Source: Acidimicrobiia bacterium UBA6912 (lineage in GTDB: Bacteria > Actinomycetota > Acidimicrobiia > Spongiisociales > UBA5794). From it: a DNA stretch of 6,132 nt. The stretch lies in NCBI GenBank assembly GCA_002450985.1, contig DKBA01000059.1:5891-12022 (forward strand), read 5' to 3'. The notes beneath the pieces are model-generated. The model worked only from the letters and a program-made list of their open reading frames with translations. It made no database searches and was not told the DNA's origin. This document shows positions 1 through 6,132 of the stretch, piece by piece; within the stretch, counting starts at the first letter, position 1; every line of letters begins with the position of its first letter. The position numbers and the translations under genes are program-made.

Positions 1-2117
1 GTGGTGCGGGAGAGGGTGCGGTCGGGGCCGGTCCCGTCGACCAGGTACACGGCGACCTCGTTGCGCCCGTCGTCCAGTGAGTCCGGGGGGATCACGGCGG
101 CGAAACGTACCGCACCATCTTCGTCGTGGTACGAGCGGGTGACCGCCGCAACCGTGCCGTTGACGGCGACGGCGAGGACGACGTCCTCCTCCAGCGGATC
201 GGCCGTCCGCACCGTGCCGAGCACCTGGGCGGGCAGGGACGGGCCGTCGAGATCGACATTCGCGTACGACGACTGATCGCGGATCGTGGTGGCGATGCCG
301 CTGAAGGGCACGAGAGCGAGATCGTCGAGGCGAGTTCCGAGCAGGTCGTGGTGACCCGCCGGCGCCAGGCCGTACCACCCGCCGGTGCCGAAGTGCTCGA
401 TCTTGCGAGCAGCAACCGCCCGCGCCGCGGCCCCGTCTGCGGGATACGGGACGACGCCCTCATCACCCGTGATCTCGCTCTCGGTCCGTGCGGGCCGGTC
501 GGGTGCGTAGAGGGACGTCCCTTCGGTGTCCCAGGGCAGCTCGATGTCGAGCGCGTCGGCGATCGTGGGCAGCACGTCGATGGTCTCGGCCCGGTAGTCG
601 TCCGGCGGCGTCCCCGGGTCGTTGGGCCGCTTGATGAAGAGGGGAATCGCCGCGATGTCGCCGACCGTCTCGGGCGTCGCCATGCGGCGGTGGGGGATGT
701 TCGGCCGCACCGTGACGCCGTGGTCGGCGAGCACCACGATGAGCGCATCGTCGTAGAGACCGGCCTCCTCGAGACGATCGATGAGCCGGCCGATGATGGT
801 GTCGACGTACTGCACCTGGAGCAGGTGCTGCTGGTAGGCCTGGTCGACGAGCCACTCGTCGTCGGTCCACCCCCGCGGCACGCTGCCGGGAAGCGGCGAC
901 AGCGTGGGGTAGGTCTGCCCGGACGGCAGGTACGTCCACGGGATGTGCGGAAGCAACGCATGGAGGAAGTAGAGCGGAGGATCGCCGGTCGTGGGCGCGA
1001 TACCGTCCAAGAATTGACCGACCGGCACCCGCCGATCCGCATCGACCTGTTCGAGGAACAGCGTGATCATGTCGAAGTCCGCCGGCTCGGCGTCGCCCTC
1101 GGTCATGCCGAAGTTCGACCAGGACTGGTCGATGGGCGGCAGGTCGGCGGCGAGGTCGTCGGGGAGGAAGAGATGGCCGGCCACGATGCGAAGGTCGCTG
1201 ACGAGGGCGCGCCATCGCTGCCGGGCGGGCAGCGTGGGTCTGCTCGAGTTCTCGCAGGCGTAGTCCGGGCAGAGCTGGGTCACCGCCTCCCGTGCTTCGA
1301 TGTCGTACGTGTCGGCGAGCAGCGTGAAGAGGTTGGCGGGGTACTCGTTGGCGGTCGGCAGCCTTCCCCCGGAGGGGTTGTTGCCGGTGAGGATGGCGGG
1401 CATCGAGTTCTCCGTCTGCTGCTGCACCGTCGCGGCATTGCGGAACCACGTGCCGTCCGTGGCGAGCCGGGCGAAGTTCGGGTACACGTCGGCCTGGAGG
1501 TTGCCGTCGCCGTCCATCAGTGAAGCGACCGGGAACTCGTCGAACACGACCATCACCACAGGTGCGGGATTCCCGACGGTCACCTGAGCGGGCTGGGCGA
1601 TCGCCGACGCCGTGAACACGAGCGGCGACACCGACGAGGTGAAGAGGAAGATCGCCAGGACGACGAGCGGCGCCACGGCGGCGAAGCGCACGAGGGAGCG
1701 CACCGTCTCGAAGCGTCCGAAGGCCGCGGCGACACCGGCGCCGATCGCCAGTCCGAGCGCGATCTCGAGAGGGCCGGGGAGCCCGGCGAGCGGCGTTCGC
1801 TCGATGACGGCGAGGGCGAGCAGACCGGCGAACGCGGTCAACGCCACGTAGAGCAGCGCCCTGCCGGTCGGTTCGTGGAGCCGCATGACCAGCACGACCA
1901 GGGCCGCGACGGCGAGCGGGATGGCGACGGCGACGACGAGACCCACCAGCACGATGTCGAGCGGCGGTGCGCCCCGTGCCAGGAAGAACTCGGCATTGCG
2001 GCCGAGCAGATCGAGCAACGGCTGGGATACGGCCAGCGCGAACAGGGCGAGACACGCCAGGAGGCCGTCGATCGGGCGGATGCGCCTCGGGCCGGACGGG
2101 GCCGTGGCCGACGTCAC
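1..2117 (-). CDS. Membrane-anchored sulfatase/phosphotransferase-family protein, 3' end cut by the window
   Basis: The frame is open from a GTG at 2117 to the left edge: 705 codons and no stop. Five hydrophobic segments (about residues 17-39, 53-80, 87-107, 112-133, 144-168) precede a domain of the alkaline-phosphatase/sulfatase superfamily (about 185-540) that should lie outside the membrane. Visible motifs: VVMVVFDEFP with metal-ligand candidates D193/E194; TENSMPAILTG with T235 at the nucleophile position; HALLPHIPW around H386/H391; VLADHG with D465/H466; PLFIKRP near 491-497. About 624-705 resemble a beta-rich C-terminal extension. The GTG follows the upstream stop after 1 nt with only a weak GAG ahead of it, so translation is probably coupled. 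The family acts on sulfate esters or transfers phospho-groups between lipids and glycans; the Thr favours transfer or phospho-chemistry (inference). The substrate is unknown. The fold assignment is firm and the reaction is not. Confidence 0.93.
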   Translation of the reverse strand, partial: MTSATAPSGPRRIRPIDGLLACLALFALAVSQPLLDLLGRNAEFFLARGAPPLDIVLVGLVVAVAIPLAVAALVVLVMRLHEPTGRALLYVALTAFAGLLALAVIERTPLAGLPGPLEIALGLAIGAGVAAAFGRFETVRSLVRFAAVAPLVVLAIFLFTSSVSPLVFTASAIAQPAQVTVGNPAPVVMVVFDEFPVASLMDGDGNLQADVYPNFARLATDGTWFRNAATVQQQTENSMPAILTGNNPSGGRLPTANEYPANLFTLLADTYDIEAREAVTQLCPDYACENSSRPTLPARQRWRALVSDLRIVAGHLFLPDDLAADLPPIDQSWSNFGMTEGDAEPADFDMITLFLEQVDADRRVPVGQFLDGIAPTTGDPPLYFLHALLPHIPWTYLPSGQTYPTLSPLPGSVPRGWTDDEWLVDQAYQQHLLQVQYVDTIIGRLIDRLEEAGLYDDALIVVLADHGVTVRPNIPHRRMATPETVGDIAAIPLFIKRPNDPGTPPDDYRAETIDVLPTIADALDIELPWDTEGTSLYAPDRPARTESEITGDEGVVPYPADGAAARAVAARKIEHFGTGGWYGLAPAGHHDLLGTRLDDLALVPFSGIATTIRDQSSYANVDLDGPSLPAQVLGTVRTADPLEEDVVLAVAVNGTVAAVTRSYHDEDGAVRFAAVIPPDSLDDGRNEVAVYLVDGTGPDRTLSRT

Positions 2118-2118
2118 G

Positions 2119-3552
2119 TCAGCGCTCGGGGCGCAGGGCGAACAGCCGCCTGTTGCCGGAAGGCACGGGTTGCTCGGCGTCGATCACGAACCGCTCGGCG
2201 AGGTAGCGGCGCAGTGACGCCTCGTCGTAGTCGCGGTGGATCTCGTGGGGCCGCTTGTTGGCGGTGAGCCCGCGCACCATCGGGTCATCCGGCGGCACGA
2301 ACTCGAGGATCACCCTGGCGTCGAGGTCGGCGAGCCAATCGACCACCGCGCGCAAGGGGATGTTGCGGGCGACGACGAGATGGTGGATCACCGCGAGGCA
2401 CAGGACGAGGTCGGGCGCCGAGCGTTCGGCGAACGCCGGGCGCTCGGCGCTGCGCCACCCCAGCCCCGGCGACGGGTTGGCGACGTCCTGGACGAGGGGG
2501 AGGACGTTGCGGACACCCGACGCGGCGAGCTTCCCGTACAGGTCGTCGAGCACGACATCGTCGGCATCGAGCGCCAGCACGTACTCGGCATGGGAGGCGG
2601 CCAGCATGGAGAAGTGGCCGTCGTTGGCGCCGACGTCCCACACCAGGCGGTTGTGATGGGAGGCGGCGTGTGTCGTGACGAAGTCGCTCTTGGCGGCACG
2701 CTGGGCGGCGACGTGGGCGAAGTCCGCGGCGTATCTGTCCCACCTGCCGGCCGCGTCGCTGCGGTTCAGGCCTTCGACGATCCTGCGGAGACCCCGGACA
2801 TTCGCCTGGATCAGCTCCTTGCGAAACCCCGCCGCCTTGAGCTCGGACCGCACGTCGCGGCCTTCCTCCCGATAGCGGCGCTCGGCCCGCGCCGGCAGGG
2901 CCACGTGGAGCATCCCGCCTTTGCGCACGACGTCCCGCGCGCTCATCATGCGCTGGAGCTGATCTGCGGTGAGGCCGTCCGGCTGCCCGCGTAGCCACGG
3001 CTGGAAGGGCACCCCGACCCGCGCCGCGAGCAGGAGGGGGTAGAGGAACTGCTGGAGGAACTGGCGGTAGCCGACCCAGACCTCGCCCTTCTCCAGCTGC
3101 TCGAACGAGCCGACGTCGATGAACACCGGCCGGGCACCTCGCCACTGGACGTTGAAGGGCGTGGAGTCCTTGAGGATCATGTCCTCATCGAGCGCGGCGG
3201 CGAGCAGGTCGAGCTGGAGCAGGGCGGCATCCCGCAGCATGGAGAACGTCCACTCGTACGGGTAGGAGACCACGGGGATACGTTCGTGGCGTAACGCACC
3301 GGCCCACGCTCCGGGGAAGTCGCCGGCGACCGCGTGATCGGGCTCTGTTGCTGCGATGCGACCGGCGGCGACCTCACGCCGGAAGAAGCTGGTGGCAGAG
3401 AGGCGTTCCCAGTCGGTCAGGGCACGCTCGTCGAGCAGACGGAAGACGTCGTCGCCGCGGCGCACCACTCGGCTGCCGGGGTCTCGGTAGGAGCCCGGGT
3501 CGAATGTCGCGGGCCGCGTCGAGGACGGCGCGTCGGAGTGCTCGTCGGTCAC
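2119..3552 (-). CDS. Class I SAM-dependent methyltransferase with kinase-like N-terminal region
   Basis: A 477-residue protein if begun at the GTG at 3552. The C-terminal half is a class I methyltransferase: motif I VWDVGANDG (304-312), acidic end of strand 2 in ALDADD (327-332), QDVAN (355-359) and DLVLCLAVIHHL (381-392), the last typical of carbohydrate or Nod-factor (NoeA-like) methyltransferases. The N-terminal half contains LKDSTPFNVQW followed by PVFIDVGSF, spaced like a protein-kinase catalytic loop and DFG motif (D129, N134, D146). No signal peptide or membrane segment is visible, so it should be cytoplasmic. A GTG at 3612 would add 20 residues but overlaps the upstream gene by 38 nt, encodes a Pro-rich stretch and has GGAGG directly against the start, so I prefer 3552, although that start has no clear ribosome site. 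It lies between a small membrane protein and a sulfatase-fold gene, which suggests methylation of an envelope glycan or its precursor (inference). Acceptor unknown. Confidence 0.9.
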   Translation of the reverse strand: MTDEHSDAPSSTRPATFDPGSYRDPGSRVVRRGDDVFRLLDERALTDWERLSATSFFRREVAAGRIAATEPDHAVAGDFPGAWAGALRHERIPVVSYPYEWTFSMLRDAALLQLDLLAAALDEDMILKDSTPFNVQWRGARPVFIDVGSFEQLEKGEVWVGYRQFLQQFLYPLLLAARVGVPFQPWLRGQPDGLTADQLQRMMSARDVVRKGGMLHVALPARAERRYREEGRDVRSELKAAGFRKELIQANVRGLRRIVEGLNRSDAAGRWDRYAADFAHVAAQRAAKSDFVTTHAASHHNRLVWDVGANDGHFSMLAASHAEYVLALDADDVVLDDLYGKLAASGVRNVLPLVQDVANPSPGLGWRSAERPAFAERSAPDLVLCLAVIHHLVVARNIPLRAVVDWLADLDARVILEFVPPDDPMVRGLTANKRPHEIHRDYDEASLRRYLAERFVIDAEQPVPSGNRRLFALRPER

Positions 3553-3574
3553 GGGGATGTGGGGCGGGGGAGGC

Positions 3575-3787
3575 TCAGTCGGACGAGCCGGTGGCGACCG
3601 GCGTTTCGTCACCCTCCGCGGCGGTCGCGGCCGTGTCGGTGGTTGCGGCCTCGGCTGCTGCGTCGCCTCGCCTGAACAGGCGGCGTCCCTTGGTCTTCAC
3701 GAGGACGGCGACGCCTGCGGCACCGCCGAGGACGGCCTGCACGATGAGCGTGCCGGTCCCCGGGTCGAGATACCCAATGACGGTCAT
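3575..3787 (-). CDS. Small single-span membrane protein with YLDPGTGT motif
   Basis: A 70-residue protein. The N-terminus MTVIGYLDPGTGT leads directly into a hydrophobic segment (about 13-30, rich in Val, Ala and Gly), then a basic cluster KTKGRRLFRR (31-40), then a low-complexity Ala/Thr/Glu tail. The basic flank predicts a cytoplasmic C-terminus. From memory, small proteins beginning near YLDPGTGS recur beside sulfatase-like and glycan-modification genes; their function is not established. The ATG at 3787 has a GGAG 6 nt upstream. An in-frame ATG at 3832 (starting MTAVSPP) would add 15 non-hydrophobic residues and also has an AGGTG upstream, so it remains possible, but the motif normally sits near the N-terminus. 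The gene is first in the leftward operon and ends 22 nt before the methyltransferase start. A membrane-anchor or scaffold role is inference only. Confidence 0.8.
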   Translation of the reverse strand: MTVIGYLDPGTGTLIVQAVLGGAAGVAVLVKTKGRRLFRRGDAAAEAATTDTAATAAEGDETPVATGSSD

Positions 3788-3793
3788 ATGCGG

Positions 3794-3797
3794 CTCC
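3794..3797 (-). promoter_or_regulatory. Ribosome binding site deciding the small-protein start
   Basis: On the minus strand GGAG lies 6 nt before the ATG at 3787. This supports the 70-residue form over starts further upstream in the same frame, although the ATG at 3832 also has an AGGTG about 10 nt ahead of it. Confidence 0.5.
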
Positions 3798-3851
3798 AAT
3801 GTGTTCTGAGTGGGAGGCGACACTGCCGTCATCGGCGCGTCACCTCGTGAC

Positions 3852-3857
3852 AGTGTA
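3852..3857 (-). promoter_or_regulatory. Candidate -10 element for the leftward envelope operon
   Basis: The minus strand reads TACACT, a TAnnnT match to a housekeeping -10, in a GC-rich setting. Transcription would start near 3845, giving a leader of about 58 nt to the ATG at 3787. I see no convincing -35 hexamer at 16-18 nt, so the call rests on the -10 and its position. If it is correct, a start at 3832 would have only about 13 nt of leader, another reason to prefer 3787. Confidence 0.35.
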
Positions 3858-4006
3858 GGGGCGGGATGAAACTGGAGTGAGCACCACCTGACTGGGACGT
3901 GACACCGGGAGGCTGCGGGCCGGCTTCGGAATCCCATGCGTGGCTCGAGCCCCGGGCGGGCGGCGGCGCCCGCCTCCGAACGAAGCCTGGCACCGACTTC
4001 TCGTCA

Positions 4007-4016
4007 CACCCGGGTG
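4007..4016. repeat. 10-bp perfect palindrome, possible operator
   Basis: CACCCGGGTG is its own reverse complement and runs into the TG of the candidate extended -10 for recC. A regulator bound here would cover the promoter. Palindromes of this size occur by chance in GC-rich DNA, so this is only a candidate. Confidence 0.25.
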
Positions 4017-4023
4017 ATACATT
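4015..4023 (+). promoter_or_regulatory. Candidate extended -10 promoter for recC
   Basis: TGATACATT matches the extended -10 pattern TGn-TAnnnT and is among the most AT-rich short stretches between the two operons. No clear -35 is seen, which extended -10 promoters tolerate. Transcription would begin near 4030, leaving a leader of about 84 nt before the recC ATG. Confidence 0.35.
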
Positions 4024-4100
4024 CGCCGTCGTGGCGGTCGGCAGCAGAGAGTGTGGCGGAAGGCGGGCGAGGGTCGTGGGTGTCGGGATTGGGAACGGCG

Positions 4101-4107
4101 GGGGTGG
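4101..4107 (+). promoter_or_regulatory. Weak ribosome binding site supporting the recC start
   Basis: GGGGTGG lies 6 nt before the ATG at 4114. A GTG at 4051 in the same frame would add 21 Arg/Gly/Trp-rich residues without RecC character, so 4114 is preferred. Confidence 0.4.
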
Positions 4108-4113
4108 TCTGCA

Positions 4114-6078
4114 ATGGCCGTCCTGACGCACGCCGCCTCCCACCCCGACGAGCTGGTGGGCGCGCTCGCCGACGAGCTGGCGAAGCCGCTCGCCGACCCG
4201 TTCGCCGCCGAGGTCGTCGCGGTGCCCACCCGCGGCATCGAACGCTGGCTCACCCAGCGGATCTCGAGCGAGCTCGCGGTGCGTGGTGTCGGGGACGGCG
4301 TGTGCGCCAACGTGCGGTTCCCCACGCCGCGGCGGCTGGTTCGCGACGTGCTGGACACGGTGCCTGCGCTCGCCGGCCCCGCCGATGCGTGGGACGGCGC
4401 CACACAGCGAGCCCACCTTCTCGCCGTCATCGACGCCTCGCTCGGGGAGCCGTGGCTGGCGCTCGTCGCCAGGTACGTCGCGGGCCCAGAAGGCTCGGTC
4501 GAACCGACCCCGAATCGGCTTGCCGCGGCGGCGAAGATGGTGCGCCTGTTCGACACCTACGGTCGGCGGCGTCCGGCCATGATCCGGGCCTGGGCGGACG
4601 GCGCAGACGTGGGGCCAGACGGCGGGCCGTTGCCGGCCGGTGTCGAGTGGCAGCCCATGCTGTGGCGGGCGCTGCGTCGCCACATCGGCGTCCCTTCGCT
4701 CCCGGAGCTGCTGCCGGACGCGCTCGAGCCGCTGCGGTCCGATGCGACGATGCTGGAGCTCCCGCCGCGTGTCATGGTCTACGGCCTCACGGCGATCGAC
4801 CCGCTCGACCTCGACGTCCTGATGGCGGTGGGAGGGTCCCGCGACGTCCATCTCTTCATCCTCGACCCCTCACCGACCCTGCCGGGTGCCGTCGCCGCCG
4901 CGGCCGTGCCGGCGGGTGCGGCGCGTCGCGACGCCGCACGGGCGGCACCACCGGGTGGGCATCCGCTCCTGCGCGCGTGGGGTCGGGAGAGCCGCGAGCT
5001 GCAGATGGTGCTCGGAGGGCGAGGCCTGGAGGCGTCGCCGCCGGCCGCGCCGCCGTCCTCCGCTACCACGCTGCTCGCCCGGGTCCAGGACGACATCCGC
5101 CACGATCGTCCCGCCCGGTTCGATGCTGCGTTGTCGGACGCCGTCGCCTCCGGCGATGATCGCTCGGTCCAGGTGCACGTGTGCCACGGTCCGCGGCGTC
5201 AGGTCGAGGCGCTCCGCGATGCCCTCCTCCACACGCTCGCTGCCGACCCCACCCTCCAGCCGCGCGATGTCGTCATCATGACCCCCGACCTCGCCACGTT
5301 CGCCCCGCTGCTCGAGGGCGCCTTTCCCGGCGGGGAGGCAGCGGATGGTGGCGACGGCGTGCCCGACCTGCGCCTACGCATCGCAGACCGCTCTCCCGCC
5401 GCGACCAACCCGCTCGTGCGTTTCGCCGCATCGGTGCTGGCGCTCGCCGGGTCGCGACTCGAGGCCGCGGCGATCCGCGATCTCGTTGCCCTCCCGGTGG
5501 TGCAGCGCCGGTTCGGCTTCGATGTCGACACCGCCGCAACGATCCTCGCCGTCATCGACGACACCAACGTCAGGTGGGGCCTCGACGCCTCGGACCGTGT
5601 CGAATGGGGCGCCGGGCACAACGCCGAACGCACCTGGCGCCGCGCACTCGACCGCGCCCTCGCCGGCGTCTTCACCGCCGACAGCCCGGTGCGCATCGTC
5701 GGCGAGGTTGCGCCGCTCGACGGCGTGGAGGGGCAGGAGGCGGTGCCGGTGGCGATCCTCGCCGCGATTCTCGATCGGCTCGCTGCGATCCGTGACATGC
5801 TGTGCGGCGGGCTTCCCCTGTCGCAATGGGCAGCGGCGATCGACACCGCAGTGCGGATGCTGGCGGCGCCGGCGTGGGCCGATGAGTGGCAGTGGGGGCA
5901 GCTCGAACGGCTGTTGCGGGAGACGTTCCCGCCGGCCGGCGCCACGGGTGATGACGATCCGCCGGTGACCCTGGCCGAGGCCCGCACCGCGATCGCGGCG
6001 TGGGCGGACGACCGTCCCAGCCCCCTCCACTTCCGCACGGGTGACATCACGGTGTGCACGCTCGTCCCGATGCGGTAG
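4114..6078 (+). CDS. recC: RecC, exodeoxyribonuclease V gamma subunit, N-terminal 654 residues (truncated by fold-back)
   Basis: RecC is the non-catalytic subunit of the RecBCD helicase-nuclease that processes double-strand ends; in E. coli it holds the DNA fork and reads Chi. The order of RecC landmarks is clear: VAVPTRGIERWLTQRI (35-50), ANVRFPTPRRL (65-75), HPLLRAWGRESRELQ (283-297), VHVCHGPRRQVEALRD (354-369), DVVIMTPD (385-392), RIADRSPAATNPLVRF (422-437), RWGLD (487-491) and TGDITVCTLVPMR (about 642-654). An Ala/Arg-rich low-complexity stretch lies at about 262-282. E. coli RecC is about 1,120 residues, so some 40% is missing. The TAG at 6076 is not a natural end: E. coli RecC continues PMRSIPFKVVCLLGM, and the bottom strand of the adjacent loop encodes PMRSVPYR. 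Genes for RecB and RecD would be expected just downstream but are outside the window. It is transcribed away from the envelope operon and is probably functionally unrelated to it. Confidence 0.93.
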   Translation: MAVLTHAASHPDELVGALADELAKPLADPFAAEVVAVPTRGIERWLTQRISSELAVRGVGDGVCANVRFPTPRRLVRDVLDTVPALAGPADAWDGATQRAHLLAVIDASLGEPWLALVARYVAGPEGSVEPTPNRLAAAAKMVRLFDTYGRRRPAMIRAWADGADVGPDGGPLPAGVEWQPMLWRALRRHIGVPSLPELLPDALEPLRSDATMLELPPRVMVYGLTAIDPLDLDVLMAVGGSRDVHLFILDPSPTLPGAVAAAAVPAGAARRDAARAAPPGGHPLLRAWGRESRELQMVLGGRGLEASPPAAPPSSATTLLARVQDDIRHDRPARFDAALSDAVASGDDRSVQVHVCHGPRRQVEALRDALLHTLAADPTLQPRDVVIMTPDLATFAPLLEGAFPGGEAADGGDGVPDLRLRIADRSPAATNPLVRFAASVLALAGSRLEAAAIRDLVALPVVQRRFGFDVDTAATILAVIDDTNVRWGLDASDRVEWGAGHNAERTWRRALDRALAGVFTADSPVRIVGEVAPLDGVEGQEAVPVAILAAILDRLAAIRDMLCGGLPLSQWAAAIDTAVRMLAAPAWADEWQWGQLERLLRETFPPAGATGDDDPPVTLAEARTAIAAWADDRPSPLHFRTGDITVCTLVPMR

Positions 6079-6132
6079 GGAACCGAGCGCATCGGGACGA
6101 GCGTGCACACCGTGATGTCACCCGTGCGGAAG
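6030..6132. repeat. Perfect 45-bp inverted repeat with 13-nt loop (terminal fold-back)
   Basis: Bases 6030-6074 are exactly the reverse complement of 6088-6132, with loop 6075-6087. Both arms encode the same RecC segment (FRTGDITVCTLVPMR), one on each strand. The second arm reaches the last base of the window, so the true repeat may be longer. No terminator-like T run follows and the stem is coding sequence. The likely origin is an amplification or assembly chimera rather than a biological hairpin. Confidence 0.95.

Larger units (their letters stand above)
3788..4113. other. Divergent intergenic region
   Basis: These 326 nt separate the leftward envelope operon from the rightward recC. They hold one candidate -10 for each direction and a 10-bp palindrome. 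I find no tRNA, structured RNA, terminator hairpin with a T run, or gene with recognisable protein character. Frames open across it on either strand encode Arg/Pro/Ser-rich shadow protein. The size and layout fit a two-way promoter region. Confidence 0.6.

Noticed and set aside
126..1523. Long plus-strand open frame of 465 codons opposite the sulfatase-fold gene
   Set aside because: The product is an Arg/Gly/Val-rich shadow with no recognisable motif, and it lies wholly antisense to a gene with clear family motifs and membrane segments. High GC makes such frames common.
463..2055. 530-codon minus-strand frame within the sulfatase-fold gene
   Set aside because: Same strand but shifted frame. 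It is extremely rich in Arg, Ala and Pro with no domain character, and the overlapping frame carries the real protein.
2415..2450. 10-bp inverted repeat (GCGCCGAGCG and its complement, 16-nt loop) inside the methyltransferase gene
   Set aside because: It falls in codons for a repeated Ala-Glu-Arg segment (SAERPAFAERSAP) mid-gene, has no T run and is not at a gene boundary. It is probably a by-product of protein sequence and GC bias, not a terminator.
3829..4851. 340-codon minus-strand frame covering the intergenic region and the start of recC
   Set aside because: Low-complexity Arg/His/Gly/Pro composition, antisense to well-matched RecC sequence, and no motif found.
5199..6110. Minus-strand frame beginning MCTLVPMRSVPYR
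   Set aside because: Only the first residues, which come from the right arm and loop of the fold-back, are real RecC sequence. The rest is antisense to recC. It is useful as evidence for the chimera, not as a gene.
6030..6132. Hairpin as a recC transcription terminator or a telomere-like hairpin end
   Set aside because: The stem is conserved coding sequence duplicated exactly, no U tract follows, and the loop encodes the proper RecC continuation on the bottom strand. A copying or assembly artefact explains all of this.
1..6132. CRISPR array, tRNA, rRNA, insertion sequence, phage or defence island
   Set aside because: No regularly spaced repeats, tRNA-like cloverleaf, transposase motifs or att-like direct repeats were seen. 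RecC is a housekeeping repair subunit and not, by itself, evidence of a defence island.

Overview
This is a GC-rich window (roughly 70% G+C by eye, codon third positions almost all G or C) that looks like chromosomal DNA of a high-GC actinobacterium. A member of the Acidimicrobiia or a related uncultured lineage is my best guess, from the style of the envelope proteins and the RecC-type gene. That placement is inference, because no taxonomic marker is present. The left end cuts a gene and the right end stops inside an inverted repeat, so the window may be a complete short contig.

Left part, minus strand (about 3787 down to 1): three tightly packed genes read leftwards and probably form one operon. 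In order of transcription they are (i) a 70-residue membrane protein with a YLDPGTGT motif, (ii) a class I SAM-dependent methyltransferase whose N-terminal half carries what looks like a protein-kinase-type catalytic loop, and (iii) a five-helix membrane protein with a large extracytoplasmic alkaline-phosphatase/sulfatase-fold domain. The third gene runs off the left edge. Gene ii ends 1 nt before gene iii starts, so they are probably translationally coupled. In gene iii the sulfatase formylglycine Cys position appears to be a Thr in a TxxSxP context, as in phosphoethanolamine and lipoteichoic-acid-type transferases. The set therefore reads better as a cell-envelope glycan or lipid modification module than as sulfate scavenging.

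Middle (3788-4113): a divergent intergenic region with a plausible -10 element for each direction and a 10-bp palindrome beside the rightward one. I see no RNA gene or terminator in it.

Right part, plus strand (4114-6078): the N-terminal 654 residues of RecC, the gamma subunit of exodeoxyribonuclease V (RecBCD). The reading frame stops abnormally at a conserved motif. The last 103 bases are a perfect 45-bp inverted repeat around a 13-nt loop, and the bottom strand of that loop carries the true continuation of RecC (SVPYR). The gene is therefore not naturally short. The window end is a fold-back chimera, most likely from amplification or assembly.

Most promising biology: the three-gene envelope module, and within it the kinase-like/methyltransferase fusion and the Thr-type 'sulfatase'. 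Most certain unusual signal: the terminal fold-back.
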